64,000 nt of DNA from Pseudomonadota bacterium (GCA_018823175.1 JAHJIY010000027.1:1-64000); one strand, 5' to 3'; shown: positions 35,401-44,466, counted from the stretch's first letter. Translations and numbers: made by a program. Notes: generated by a model from the sequence alone, not told the origin.

Positions 35401-36784
35401 CGACCACAAAAGACATTTGTTGATTATTGACGATGAAGAAAATATGCGTCATATGCTGTCCGTTCTTTGCGAGGGTGCAGGTTACCTGGTTAATGTGGCG
35501 GCTGACGGTAGTGAAGGATTGCGGATGGTTGAAGATAATATCTACGACTTTATTCTCTGTGATCTGAAAATGCCGAAAATGAACGGCATGGAATTTCTGG
35601 AAAAGGCGAAAAACTTTATCGGTACAACTACCGTCATCATGATGTCAGCTTACGGCACTATCGACATGGCGATTGAAGCGATGAAACTTGGTGCCTATGA
35701 TTTCATCTCAAAACCATTCAAGACCGATGAGGTTTTGTTGGCCCTGAAAAAAGCCGAAGAAAGGGAGGTTCTTAAAAGAGAAAATCTGCGATTAAAAAAT
35801 CAGATTTTAAAAATTGAGGGAAACTATAATTTCGGCAATATGGTGGCTAAAAACAAGGAAATGCAGAATTTGTTTGCCCTGGCCACTAAAGTTGCTCAGT
35901 TCAATACTACTGTGTTAATCACCGGCGAATCCGGCACCGGCAAGGAATTAGTCGCCAGAGGCATTCATTATTCCGGGCCGCGGGCCAAAATGCCTTTAGT
36001 TGCGGTTAATTGCGGCGGCATTCCTGAAAACCTGCTGGAAAGTGAGTTGTTCGGCCATGCCAAAGGCTCTTTTACCGGAGCGGATCGTAACAAAAAGGGG
36101 CTATTTGAAGAAGCGAATAACGGGACCATCTTCCTTGACGAGATCGGGGAATTGCCTCTGGCCCTTCAGGTCAAGTTATTGCGGGTCCTGCAAGAAAACA
36201 AAATAAGACCGGTCGGGTCAAATATCGAAAAAGAAATTGATGCCCGGGTCATTGCCGCCACCGCTAAAAACCTGGAAGAAGAGATCCACAAAGGCGCTTT
36301 TCGCGAAGACCTTTTTTACCGGCTGAACGTAATGCCGATCAAGCTGCCGCCTTTGCGTGAAAGAATGGATGATATTCCGCTTCTGTGCCAGATATTTATC
36401 GAGAAATTCAACAAGAAACTCAATTGCGAGATTAAAGGAGTAGCTCCTGCCGCAATGTCATTTTTGATGCGGCATAAATGGTCAGGAAATATCCGGGAAC
36501 TGGAAAACGTGATTGAGCGGTCAATGGTGATGGCAGAGGAATCGGTAATCATCCCGGGAAATCTGCCCCAGGAGCTTGGCTTTATCGGACAGGACTCCGG
36601 AGACCTGTCCGAGATGTTCAGCGGCTATTCTCTGAAAGAGGCCAAGAAATCATGGGAAAAGAGGTATATTATCAAGGCACTGAAAACAACCGATGGTAAC
36701 CGTAGCAAGGCGGCAACCCTTTTAGAGATTAGCTTCCCTTCACTGTTGAACAAAATCAAGGAGTACGATATCACCGTGCCGTGA
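35393..36784 (+). CDS. Sigma54-dependent response regulator (NtrC family)
   Basis: It activates RpoN promoters when phosphorylated by the kinase encoded just upstream. I start at ATG 35393 (463 aa), inside the end of the kinase gene. The receiver (1-120) has DDEE and D57 in CDLKMPKMNG. The AAA+ domain (about 145-380) has Walker A GESGTGKE, Walker B TIFLDEIGELPL, and the sigma54-contact loop as GSFTGA in place of GAFTGA. The C-terminal Fis-type HTH (about 420-460) reads DGNRSKAATLLEIS. Methyltransferase, kinase and regulator form one operon. Targets are unknown. Confidence 0.94.
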   Translation: MNSDHKRHLLIIDDEENMRHMLSVLCEGAGYLVNVAADGSEGLRMVEDNIYDFILCDLKMPKMNGMEFLEKAKNFIGTTTVIMMSAYGTIDMAIEAMKLGAYDFISKPFKTDEVLLALKKAEEREVLKRENLRLKNQILKIEGNYNFGNMVAKNKEMQNLFALATKVAQFNTTVLITGESGTGKELVARGIHYSGPRAKMPLVAVNCGGIPENLLESELFGHAKGSFTGADRNKKGLFEEANNGTIFLDEIGELPLALQVKLLRVLQENKIRPVGSNIEKEIDARVIAATAKNLEEEIHKGAFREDLFYRLNVMPIKLPPLRERMDDIPLLCQIFIEKFNKKLNCEIKGVAPAAMSFLMRHKWSGNIRELENVIERSMVMAEESVIIPGNLPQELGFIGQDSGDLSEMFSGYSLKEAKKSWEKRYIIKALKTTDGNRSKAATLLEISFPSLLNKIKEYDITVP

Positions 36785-36893
36785 GTGTGATAATTAAGAA
36801 TGAATAGTTGAGAATTAAGAGTGATTATTTTGATAAATACAATTATTTTGCATTCTAAACTTTTAATTTTAAATTTCCCAGCGTCAGCCAGGA

Positions 36894-38090
36894 TCACTCT
36901 TCCTTGATCGCCAGTAGTGGTTCCATCTTTGCCAACCGTCTGATCGGGATCAAGGCCCCGACCAGACAGACTCCTCCACCAAGCAACATGGCCGTAAAAC
37001 TTAGTAATATACTCATCAGGGAAAAAGATGACTTGATCCCGAGCTTAGCCATGAGATTAAAATCAGCCGCCAGTATCTGTAAGAGAATATGGCCAAGTAC
37101 TATCCCCAGTAAACCACCAATCAGACTGATGATCAGGGCTTCACTCATGAACATATTTAGAATATGTTTCCGGTGGGCGCCAATGGCCCTTAAGATCCCC
37201 ACTTCCCGCTGACGTTCGTTGGCCAGGGCGGTGAAGGTAGACCAGGCAAGTAATACGGCCAGGGCTGAAGCAATCAGGATGGTGATGGTGAAAATTCTGA
37301 TAATGTCTTTTAAAGTTGCCCTGACGTCCTTGCCGATACTGCCTCTGGTCATGATGCCGACATGGGGGTTAACCGACTTTATCGAGGCAAGGGCATCGAT
37401 CAGATCAACCCCTTCCTTCAACTTCAAAAAGATAATCGAGATATCCGATTTCTTTCTTTGTCCGGTCGCTTCCACTGAGATATTATCCAGATCATCCTTG
37501 CGCATGAAAATGCCATGATCAAGGCCTGTGCCGGTTTCTTTCAAGTGACCGACAACCTTGACCGGGCTCCCGAACAGACTGGCTGCATCAATCATCCCGA
37601 GGTATTCATGGACATAGCTTCCAACAAAAACTTCGCCGGGTTTGAGTTTTGCCTCGGTATCGAGCCATGGCCTGATCACAAAGTCGTTTTCATGATCAAT
37701 CGCCACCACTTGCCCTTCTACAATACTGCAACAGCTCGATTCCAGAGTGCTTAGATAAACATGGTAAGTAGCCTGTTTAATCTCCGGCAGATCCATAACT
37801 GCATCAAAGACCGATTCATCCATATAAAAGGTCTTTTCGTTACTCTCCAGGATAAATTCTTCCGCAAGCTCCAGGGCCTCAACGGGAACAAGAACAATGT
37901 CGGCCCCTAATTTCTGGGTCGCCGCATTAATATCATCCTTGATTACTCGATTGAACAGCATGGCAAAAACAAGCAGAGAAACCAGCATCGAGACCGCTAA
38001 TATTAAAACAATATTGCGAAACATCTTTCTGGTTACGGTTTTCCAGGCCAGGGTCCAAAATGAGTAGATATTTTTTTCTTTAGCGGTCAT
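36894..38090 (-). CDS. ABC transporter permease, MacB/FtsX-like (first of cluster)
   Basis: This is a 398-aa inner-membrane protein. TM1 (about 22-45) is followed by a large periplasmic domain (about 46-265) and three C-terminal TMs (about 272-298, 322-350, 362-385), the MacB/LolCE mechanotransmission layout. The extracellular domain carries a CC pair (ESSCCSIVEG), unusual and possibly redox or metal-active. I start at ATG 38090, with AAGG upstream; a TTG five codons earlier is less likely. The probable ATPase partner is at 39818-40516, on the opposite strand beyond the haem propeller gene. Confidence 0.88.
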   Translation of the reverse strand: MTAKEKNIYSFWTLAWKTVTRKMFRNIVLILAVSMLVSLLVFAMLFNRVIKDDINAATQKLGADIVLVPVEALELAEEFILESNEKTFYMDESVFDAVMDLPEIKQATYHVYLSTLESSCCSIVEGQVVAIDHENDFVIRPWLDTEAKLKPGEVFVGSYVHEYLGMIDAASLFGSPVKVVGHLKETGTGLDHGIFMRKDDLDNISVEATGQRKKSDISIIFLKLKEGVDLIDALASIKSVNPHVGIMTRGSIGKDVRATLKDIIRIFTITILIASALAVLLAWSTFTALANERQREVGILRAIGAHRKHILNMFMSEALIISLIGGLLGIVLGHILLQILAADFNLMAKLGIKSSFSLMSILLSFTAMLLGGGVCLVGALIPIRRLAKMEPLLAIKEE

Positions 38091-38143
38091 TACAGTCCTT
38101 ATCAAGGAAGATATCAGGATTTTATTGGTAGCATTTTAGGCGT

Positions 38144-38179
38144 AAAAAAAGGGGAACTGAGTTCAGCTCCCCTTTTTTA
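38144..38179. terminator. Strong bidirectional terminator
   Basis: AAAAAAGGGGAACTGA pairs with TCAGCTCCCCTTTTTT around a 2-4 nt loop with a single mismatch. A and T runs flank both sides. It ends the propeller transcript on the minus strand and separates it from the permease gene downstream. Confidence 0.85.
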
Positions 38180-38216
38180 GCACAATTTCACTTACGGTGT
38201 AAGCGCAAAAAATCAA

Positions 38217-39380
38217 TTATTTGAAGTTTGCATCCAGGCCGCAAAGAATGGCATGCTCTTCGACCCCATCAGCGATGTGGCAAGTCGCACATACTGAGGT
38301 CGGTTTGCCGATGAATTTCTGGGCGGCAACATCATAAAGCTTAAGTTCCCCATCCATCGTGAACTCGCCTTCTTTAGGTTTTTTGGGATCAGCACATTCC
38401 GGTCCGACTTGTTTGGTCCGCGAGGTGGCAATAACATATTTGCCATCCGGAGTAAACATGGCATCATGATTCTCTTCCAGATTTGCCATCGGCTCGGTGT
38501 CAATCAAGGCAAGAGTTTTGGCATCGACGATGAACATAACATCAGCGCCGGAGATGGCAATTTTAGAATCATCCGGTGAATAATAGGCCCGGAAGGTAAT
38601 GGTTCCTGGATTGCCCGAAATTACATTCTTGTTCAAGACCTTGATTTCGCCTTTTACAAATTTTGCCAGATCCAATTCGACCAGATGGATTTTACCAAAC
38701 ATCTTACCGTGATCTTTATCCGCTTCGTTAGCGTAGATCAACAATCTGTCCATGGCATTATTGGTGTTGCCATGATAGAATTTGTAAGGAACTTTAAAGT
38801 CGGCATCGGTGCCTTCCAGGAATACTCTTTGAACGCGTTTAAGATCTGATTTGTTGAATACGTCAATATAGGCCTTGCTGGTCATGGAGATCGGGATAAA
38901 GTGATCTTTAGACTGACCGGAAGCACAGAACATTGATTTTGTATCAGTGACCTCAGCAGGTACGTCTACAACCATATCTTGAATAATCTTACCGGTTTTC
39001 AGGTCGGTTTTGCCAACATGAACGCCGTTTACTTCTTTGTCAATTTTATAGGTTGACCAGAACATCGTATTCCGGTCATTGGCATCAATTCTGGCGTCAT
39101 GGGTTGGATGGTCAGGGCGAGCGCCGATGTCAACTTTGGTCAGACTTGAAACCATAATCGGTTGATCAGCCGCAGGATCAATGGTTGTTACGGCTTTGGC
39201 AAAATGACCACCCATACCGGCAACATAAAAAGTTGCGTCATAGGTTTTGCTGCTTGCTTTTGCCGCCTCGGTTTTGTCGCCGCTAAAGGGCCAGAACGCA
39301 TCGGCATTTGAGCCAATCAAACCCAGAGCCAAGGCGCCTGTTACAAGAGTGCCAACTAAAGCCTTTCCAGTAATTTTCAT
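38217..39380 (-). CDS. Periplasmic beta-propeller with single C-terminal CxxCH haem site
   Basis: The protein has 387 aa. A Sec signal (GTLVTGALALGLIGSNADA, cleavage about residue 28) directs it to the periplasm. The body looks like a seven-bladed YVTN/cytochrome d1-type propeller: repeated strands such as ISGADVMFIVDAKTLALID and MFTPDGKYVIATS. CATCH at 364-368, very near the C-terminus, is a c-type haem-attachment motif. Other cysteines lie in MFCASG, GPECADP and AILCGL. A propeller plus one haem suggests electron transfer or a redox-sensing lid, but I do not recognise a named enzyme. A GGAGGGAAG site precedes the ATG. It is divergent from the ABC ATPase gene. Confidence 0.85.
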   Translation of the reverse strand: MKITGKALVGTLVTGALALGLIGSNADAFWPFSGDKTEAAKASSKTYDATFYVAGMGGHFAKAVTTIDPAADQPIMVSSLTKVDIGARPDHPTHDARIDANDRNTMFWSTYKIDKEVNGVHVGKTDLKTGKIIQDMVVDVPAEVTDTKSMFCASGQSKDHFIPISMTSKAYIDVFNKSDLKRVQRVFLEGTDADFKVPYKFYHGNTNNAMDRLLIYANEADKDHGKMFGKIHLVELDLAKFVKGEIKVLNKNVISGNPGTITFRAYYSPDDSKIAISGADVMFIVDAKTLALIDTEPMANLEENHDAMFTPDGKYVIATSRTKQVGPECADPKKPKEGEFTMDGELKLYDVAAQKFIGKPTSVCATCHIADGVEEHAILCGLDANFK

Positions 39381-39817
39381 ACTTCCCTCCTAATTATCAT
39401 TTATACGGTTAACCATACAACCAGAAACACTAATGGATTCGGGCGTTTATGGGTTCTTCTCCGTTGCAGGTCAGCTCACCTTGCAGCAGAAAAAAATTAA
39501 GAAAACTGAAAATAATATGACACATTGTAGTATAAAAGAAAACTGTAAAATATTAATTTCGAAAAACAAACAATTAACCTTATTCATCTAAAGATATATC
39601 TTCTAAAATGCAAATAAAAAATTATTTTCCAGCTTAGATAGTTTAAAATTTCAGATAAAAGCCGAATAATTTACAGAATATTTCAACAGCTTCCTTGCAT
39701 ATTCTCTTGTTTTAGACTATTTTTTTTGTTTCGATTTTTCACATCGACCATGATGTTTTTCATTTAAATTCCATCATGCACAATTAAACTTAAGTAAATA
39801 ATATTTGGGGTAATTAC
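39381..39817. promoter_or_regulatory. Divergent regulatory region of the redox cluster
   Basis: This 437-bp AT-rich gap lies between the haem propeller (minus) and the first ABC ATPase (plus), with no ORF. It is the natural place for promoters and for RegA binding, but I could not identify a clear GCGGC-N-GTCGC-type site or -35/-10 pairs. Confidence 0.4.
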
Positions 39818-40516
39818 GTGATTATCAATTGCCAGAATCTTCATAAGACCTATCTTTCGGACGGCAAAGAATTGCACGCGGTTGACAATGTTAATCTGTC
39901 GGTCTCTCGCGGCGATTTTGTCATTATTCTGGGACATTCAGGTTCAGGAAAGACTACGCTGCTGAGTCTGATCGGCGGTCTTACCTCTCCCAACAGCGGT
40001 CAGGTTACGATCAACGGCACAGAAAACTGGGCACAAACCGATGAGGAATTATCCAACATGCGTAACAGGACAATTGGTTTTATTTTCCAATTCGGCAGCC
40101 TGATCCCGACCCTGACCGTCCTGGAAAATGTGCTTTTGCCCCTTAGTTTCAGCGATAATCCTTCTGGTGATCGTGAACTGGCTTTAAAACTACTGGGGGA
40201 TGTCGGGTTGAAGGACAAAACAAATGTTTTTCCAAGTCAACTTTCCGGTGGCCAACAAAGAAGGGTGGCCATTGCCCGGGCCTTCATCAACCGGCCCGCA
40301 ATAATCCTGGCCGACGAACCAACCGGAGATCTTGACGAAGAGACGGAAAAAGAGATCCTGACAATATTTCGGAAATACAATCAGGAAAAAAATACTACGT
40401 TTATGGTCGTGACTCATAACCGTGTTTTGGCGACGACCCAGATTAATCCCCGGATTTTCGGAATGCGAAGCGGAGTGCTGACCGAACAATTGACAGATGC
40501 GGAACTGGTTAAATAA
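39818..40516 (+). CDS. ABC transporter ATPase, MacB/LolD-like (first)
   Basis: This cytoplasmic ATPase subunit of a MacB/LolCDE-type transporter has 232 aa. Walker A is GHSGSGKTT, the Q loop FQFGSLIP, signature LSGGQQRR, Walker [13 protein letters not shown], and the H loop VVTHN. The start is GTG with GGGG upstream. It probably works with the permease encoded at 36894-38090. It may be translated together with the thioredoxin-fold gene that overlaps its end. Confidence 0.93.
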   Translation: MIINCQNLHKTYLSDGKELHAVDNVNLSVSRGDFVIILGHSGSGKTTLLSLIGGLTSPNSGQVTINGTENWAQTDEELSNMRNRTIGFIFQFGSLIPTLTVLENVLLPLSFSDNPSGDRELALKLLGDVGLKDKTNVFPSQLSGGQQRRVAIARAFINRPAIILADEPTGDLDEETEKEILTIFRKYNQEKNTTFMVVTHNRVLATTQINPRIFGMRSGVLTEQLTDAELVK

Positions 40517-41105
40517 TTTGAATAAACAGCAAAAGTTTCCTCCCCTGCTATCCAGAGGTCTTCTTTATTCGCTGTCTTCCGCAAGGGACCCCAACCCTGG
40601 TTGTTGGCGAATTTTCGGATATCTGATTCTTGTCCTGCTTCTGACTTCCAGTTGTAGTGGCAGTAAGAAAAATGAGCTTAAAGTCGGCGACACGGCCCCA
40701 AATTTTAAAGTGGCCGATATTAAAGGTAATCCCGTCTATCTCGACTCCTTTAGAGGTAATCCGGTGATTATCAGATTTTTCGTCACTGATTGTAAGTATT
40801 GCAAGGCAGACACTTCGGTGTTCAATGAATATTTTAATAAACACAAGGAAGATGGCCTTCAAATTCTATATATTACTACTACCGCTGATCATAAACTTGT
40901 CAGTAACTTCAGTGATGATTTGCAAATACCTTTCCCTGTAATAATTGACCAAGACGCTATTGTTTCCAAGCTATATAATATAAAAATAGTACCTCAAACC
41001 ATCATTCTCAGTCCAGATCATAAGATCGTTTCGGCAATTCTTGGTGGAGTGGGTAAAGCTGAGCTTGAAGAACTTGTCGGTATTTATTTTAACAAACAAC
41101 AGTAA
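40497..41105 (+). CDS. TlpA/AhpC-type thioredoxin-fold lipoprotein
   Basis: The 202-aa protein has a hydrophobic segment (about 40-50) ending TSSC, a lipobox with Cys about 53. The mature domain starts VGDTAPNF and has a redox site CKYC (C99, C102) after FFVTD, then the conserved cis-Pro region KIVPQTIIL. It would act as a periplasm-facing thiol reductase, disulfide carrier or metal-site chaperone. Start choice is uncertain: ATG 40497 overlaps the ATPase end by 20 bp, and a TTG at 40518 is possible. The IS3 element begins two bases after its stop. Confidence 0.88.
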   Translation: MRNWLNNLNKQQKFPPLLSRGLLYSLSSARDPNPGCWRIFGYLILVLLLTSSCSGSKKNELKVGDTAPNFKVADIKGNPVYLDSFRGNPVIIRFFVTDCKYCKADTSVFNEYFNKHKEDGLQILYITTTADHKLVSNFSDDLQIPFPVIIDQDAIVSKLYNIKIVPQTIILSPDHKIVSAILGGVGKAELEELVGIYFNKQQ

Positions 41106-41172
41106 GTGAGGTGGCAGGATAAAAGTGGACACATTCTTAAGAGTGGGTTAGATCCCCACAAGGAGGTGTCCA

Positions 41173-41478
41173 ATGCCGAAGAAAAGGAAGCAGTACACAC
41201 AGGAATTTCGTGAATCAGCGGTAAAGTTGATTACGGAACAGGGGTATCACATTACCGAGGCAGCGCTGAATCTCGGGATTAACGCCAGCATGTTGGGTCG
41301 CTGGAAACGAGAGATTGAGAGTGGTTGGAGTAGCGGATCAGCTTCAGCAAGCGGAAAAGATCTTCAATCAGAGGTGACTCGGCTCCGGAAGGAAAACCAC
41401 CGCTTGAAGCTGGAGCGTGAAATCTTAAAAAAAGCGGCAGCCTTCTTTGCGAAAGAATCGGGATGCGGTATCAAATGA
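41173..41478 (+). CDS. IS3-family transposase OrfA
   Basis: This 101-aa DNA-binding subunit starts after AAGGAGG. The N-terminal HTH (about 5-55, [23 protein letters not shown]) recognises the IS ends and is followed by a leucine-zipper-like helix ([20 protein letters not shown]). OrfA overlaps OrfB, which is in the -1 frame. A slippery A7 run at 41427-41433 allows the usual programmed -1 frameshift to make OrfAB transposase. From the slip, the -1 frame is open into OrfB. Confidence 0.95.
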   Translation: MPKKRKQYTQEFRESAVKLITEQGYHITEAALNLGINASMLGRWKREIESGWSSGSASASGKDLQSEVTRLRKENHRLKLEREILKKAAAFFAKESGCGIK

Positions 41479-42335
41479 TTGATACTGAAAAGAAGGCTTA
41501 CCCAATATCCCTTTTGTGCTCTGTAATGCAGGTCACCAGGTCAGGATATTATTCTTGGCGCACCCGTGGCAAGTCAGCTCGCCAGCACGAGTACGAAAAA
41601 CTTATCCCCGTGGTTCAGGAAGCCCACAGAATATCAAAGGAGACCTACGGGACGAGAAGGATTGTAGATGAAGTCAAGGCTGTCGGTGTTAGTTGTGGCC
41701 GGGAGAAGGCCAAAACGCTGATGAAATTGGCTAATGTCTCGGCAAAGCAGAAAAGAAAATTCAAGGTGACAACGGACAGCAAACACAACTTGCCAGTTGC
41801 GCCTAATTTGCTGAACCGCGAATTCAAGGTCGATGAACCAGATCGGGCTTATGTATCGGACATCACATACATTTGGACAAGCGAAGGTTGGTTGTATTTG
41901 GCAATTGTTCTTGACCTGTATTCTCGTCGGATCGTCGGTTGGTCGCTCAATAATCGAATGAGCAGGACTTTGGTCATGGACGCGTTGCGCATGGCCATCT
42001 TGCGACGGCAACCATCTCCTGGTCTCATTTTTCATTCTGATCGTGGCAGTCAGTATTGCAGTGGTGATTTTCAGAAAATGCTAAAAACCTACGGAATGGT
42101 CAGCAGCATGAGCCGTAAAGGAAATTGCTGGGACAACTCTGTGGCAGAGAGCTTTTTCGGCAGCTTGAAAACCGAGCGGGTGTTTTTCGCTAATTACACA
42201 AGTCGGGATGAGGCTAAAAAGGACATCGTTGACTACATTGAAATGTTCTACAATTGTAAAAGACGTCATTCATATTTGGGCAACATCAGCCCAAGGGATT
42301 TCGAGGAACTGCTGCTTTTGAAAAAAGCGGCTTAA
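41463..42335 (+). CDS. IS3-family transposase OrfB (DDE integrase core)
   Basis: The 290-aa catalytic subunit is mostly produced as an OrfAB fusion by -1 frameshifting. The rve/integrase core shows the DDE triad: Asp in [11 protein letters not shown], Asp in FHSDRGSQY and Glu in [14 protein letters not shown]. An HTH_21 domain lies ahead of it. The C-terminus NISPRDFEE is typical of the IS3/IS150 group. No stops or frameshifts disrupt it. Confidence 0.95.
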   Translation: MRYQMIDTEKKAYPISLLCSVMQVTRSGYYSWRTRGKSARQHEYEKLIPVVQEAHRISKETYGTRRIVDEVKAVGVSCGREKAKTLMKLANVSAKQKRKFKVTTDSKHNLPVAPNLLNREFKVDEPDRAYVSDITYIWTSEGWLYLAIVLDLYSRRIVGWSLNNRMSRTLVMDALRMAILRRQPSPGLIFHSDRGSQYCSGDFQKMLKTYGMVSSMSRKGNCWDNSVAESFFGSLKTERVFFANYTSRDEAKKDIVDYIEMFYNCKRRHSYLGNISPRDFEELLLLKKAA

Positions 42336-42380
42336 CAAACTGTCCACTTTTACTTGACCACATTAAAGGACCTTCACGAT

Positions 42381-42890
42381 ATGATCGATAACATAAAAAA
42401 AATTATCACCCGGATCTTACCATTAATAATGGTGACCACCATTATGACCTTAAACGCTTATGGCACCCCACGAGACACGATCAGTCCGGACAGTCGTTGT
42501 AGTGTCTGTGGCATGTTTGTCGTTAAATACGATGTCTGGATCACCCAGATTATCCATCAAGACGATAGCCTAAATTGTTTTGACGGCGTAAAGGACATGA
42601 TGGCCTATTACTTTAATCCGGAAAAATACGGTGCCATCAAGAAAGACGATATAAAAGAAATATGGGTCAAGGACTATTACTCCCTGAAATGGCTCAATGG
42701 TCGCGAGGTATTTTACGTAACCGGCAGTGATGTGAACGGCCCGATGGGACCGGAGTTCATTCCGTTTGGCAATAAAGCCGCCGCAGAGGCTTTCCTGAAA
42801 GATCATCATGGTGACCATATTTTCACCTTTGACCAAATCACTCAAATGGAAGTAAACGCCATACGGACCGGCAGTAAGATGAAAGATTAA
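42381..42890 (+). CDS. nosL: NosL-like periplasmic metallochaperone
   Basis: NosL proteins carry Cu(I) to the N2O reductase assembly machinery; this one is in a cluster with no nosZ. The 169-aa protein (ATG 42381, AAGGA upstream; the longer frame begins inside the IS end) has a signal-like N-terminus ending LNAYG and no lipobox. Conserved features: DSRCSVCGMFVVKYD (the CxxCGM metal site), NCFDGVKDMMAYYFNP, and GPEFIPFGNKAAAEAFLKDHHGD. The metal could be copper or another soft metal. The IS lies directly upstream and probably separates it from its original promoter. Confidence 0.9.
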   Translation: MIDNIKKIITRILPLIMVTTIMTLNAYGTPRDTISPDSRCSVCGMFVVKYDVWITQIIHQDDSLNCFDGVKDMMAYYFNPEKYGAIKKDDIKEIWVKDYYSLKWLNGREVFYVTGSDVNGPMGPEFIPFGNKAAAEAFLKDHHGDHIFTFDQITQMEVNAIRTGSKMKD

Positions 42891-42892
42891 CC

Positions 42893-43228
42893 GTGTTGTT
42901 TGCTTTTCAAAATATGCGCCCAAGCAAGGTTCTGTTCATAGTTGTATTATTTTTGGTTTTCGTCGATGCGGGACTTTACCTTCATGCTCGTGACCAGCAG
43001 AAACGATACGCATCATCTCTTGAAGCGATCAAGATTGCAACTGCCGTTTTAGGGCTGACCGATCTTTGTGTGTCAACCGAAGCCCGTTACACCAGACATC
43101 CGGCGGTCAGTGACCCCATTGTGCCTTTCATGGACCATCCCGGAGCCATTGAACATTTTCCTTCCGGATCATTCTGGGCACCGCCTCAAATCCGGAAATC
43201 TCTTCAATCATCAGCCCCTGAGCTTTAA
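42893..43228 (+). CDS. Small membrane-anchored protein with conserved His/Cys tail
   Basis: Not a named family to me. It is 111 aa from GTG 42893, or 104 from ATG 42914. One TM (about 12-28, VLFIVVLFLVFVDAGLYL) anchors a short periplasmic tail with LTDLCVSTEARYTRHPAVSD, PFMDHPGAIEHFPSGSFWAPP. The Cys and the three spaced His (RHP, DHP, EHF) look like metal ligands. It sits two bases after nosL and its stop abuts the next permease start, so it is clearly part of the operon. I think I have seen similar tails beside NosL genes elsewhere, but cannot confirm. Confidence 0.75.
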   Translation: MLFAFQNMRPSKVLFIVVLFLVFVDAGLYLHARDQQKRYASSLEAIKIATAVLGLTDLCVSTEARYTRHPAVSDPIVPFMDHPGAIEHFPSGSFWAPPQIRKSLQSSAPEL

Positions 43229-44422
43229 ATGGCCAGCCAAATTATTGAAAAACAACTGAACATTCTTGATTACTCCCTGTCTTCACTGTGGAGGAAAAAG
43301 TTAAAAAACTTGAGTGTAATCCTGGTCTTCACTGCGGTCATCTTTCTGGTCGCTTCCTTTCAGATGATCACCAGGTCTCTCACCTCGGCGGCAGAAGATG
43401 CCCTTGTTTATGCCCCGGAGATAACAATCCAAAAACTTTCGATTGGCCGGCAGGAATCCATTCCTCTGAAATATATTGACCAGTTATCAGCCATATTCGG
43501 GATCAGACAAATTACGCCGCGGATCTGGGGATATTATTTTGATGAAAATAACGGCGCCAATTATACGGTAATGGCCATGGACACAACGGTCATGCCAAAG
43601 AGTAGCATGCTGTCGCAAACCTTGCGCGAAGGAAACCTCCCCGGTCTGACCGAAAATGGCAAGGTCGCAATCGGTCGTTCGGTGCTTAAAGCCAAGAACT
43701 TGGGGAGTCGCCGCAGTTTATCTCTGTTCAGACCTGACTTAAGCCTTAAATCGTTTAAGGTCTCCGGCATCTTTAATGAAGAAACCGACATTATGACCAA
43801 TGATCTGATGGTGATGACAATGGCTGATGCCCGGGATCTATTTGCCATCTCCTCCGACCTGGCTACCGATCTTCTGGTTTACGTTTCAAACCCGGCTGAA
43901 GTGGCGACCATTGCCCGGAAAATCTCAGAGGCCATCCCCGGCACCAGGGTTTTAACCAGACAACAAATTCAAAAAACCTACAGAATGATATTCGGCTGGC
44001 GCAGTGGGTTTGCTTCGGTTTGTTTATTGACCGCTTTGGCGGCTTTCGTGATCCTAGCCTGGGACAAGGCATCCGGACTTTCTCCGGAGGAACGTCGGGA
44101 AATAGGGATTCTCAAAGTAATTGGCTGGGAAACAACTGATATCCTGGCGATCAGGTTCTGGGAAGGGCTTTTGATTTCGATATTCGCCTTTGTTATCGGT
44201 TGCACCCTGGCCTATATCCATGTGGCAATTTTTGAAGCGGTGCTTTTCCGGCCGATTCTGGTCGGCTGGTCGGTTATTTTTCCACCATTTCGTTTACCCC
44301 CCGGCATTGAACTGGGGGATTTGTTGCTGATTTTTTCATTTTCGGTTTTGCCTTATCTGGCCTCCACTGTAATTCCGGCCTGGCGATGTGCCATTGTCTC
44401 GGCTGATTCGGCCATAAAATAA
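43229..44422 (+). CDS. ABC transporter permease, MacB/FtsX-like (second)
   Basis: This is a 397-aa inner-membrane protein with TM1 (about 26-48), a periplasmic domain (about 49-255), and three C-terminal TMs (about 258-280, 308-335, 365-385), ending WRCAIVSADSAIK. The FtsX-type RREIGILKVIGWE coupling segment is present. Its start directly abuts the stop of the preceding small gene. With the ATPase at 44467 it forms a MacB/LolCDE-type exporter or envelope mechanotransmission pump. The substrate is unknown. Confidence 0.9.
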   Translation: MASQIIEKQLNILDYSLSSLWRKKLKNLSVILVFTAVIFLVASFQMITRSLTSAAEDALVYAPEITIQKLSIGRQESIPLKYIDQLSAIFGIRQITPRIWGYYFDENNGANYTVMAMDTTVMPKSSMLSQTLREGNLPGLTENGKVAIGRSVLKAKNLGSRRSLSLFRPDLSLKSFKVSGIFNEETDIMTNDLMVMTMADARDLFAISSDLATDLLVYVSNPAEVATIARKISEAIPGTRVLTRQQIQKTYRMIFGWRSGFASVCLLTALAAFVILAWDKASGLSPEERREIGILKVIGWETTDILAIRFWEGLLISIFAFVIGCTLAYIHVAIFEAVLFRPILVGWSVIFPPFRLPPGIELGDLLLIFSFSVLPYLASTVIPAWRCAIVSADSAIK

Positions 44423-44466
44423 TAGTATTAATCGGGATCTTCCGGAACTTAAGACAAGGATAAACT

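Larger units (their letters stand above)
41107..42362 (+). mobile_element. IS3-family insertion sequence
   Basis: The element is about 1,256 bp. Its ends are TGAGGT...TAAAAGTGGACA on the left and the inverted TGTGGT...TAAAAGTGGACA on the right, with a 12-bp perfect core. It carries orfA and orfB of an IS3-type DDE transposase. Flanks show only a weak possible 3-bp duplication (TAA). All catalytic parts are intact, so it may still be active. Confidence 0.9.

Noticed and set aside
42354-42380. nosL start within the IS end
   Set aside because: The TTG at 42354 lies inside the terminal repeat; ATG 42381 has AAGGA upstream.
42354-42385. Outward promoter formed by the IS3 right end (TTGACC and TATGAT)
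   Set aside because: The spacing between the boxes is 20 bp, too long for a good promoter, and the -10 overlaps the nosL start codon.
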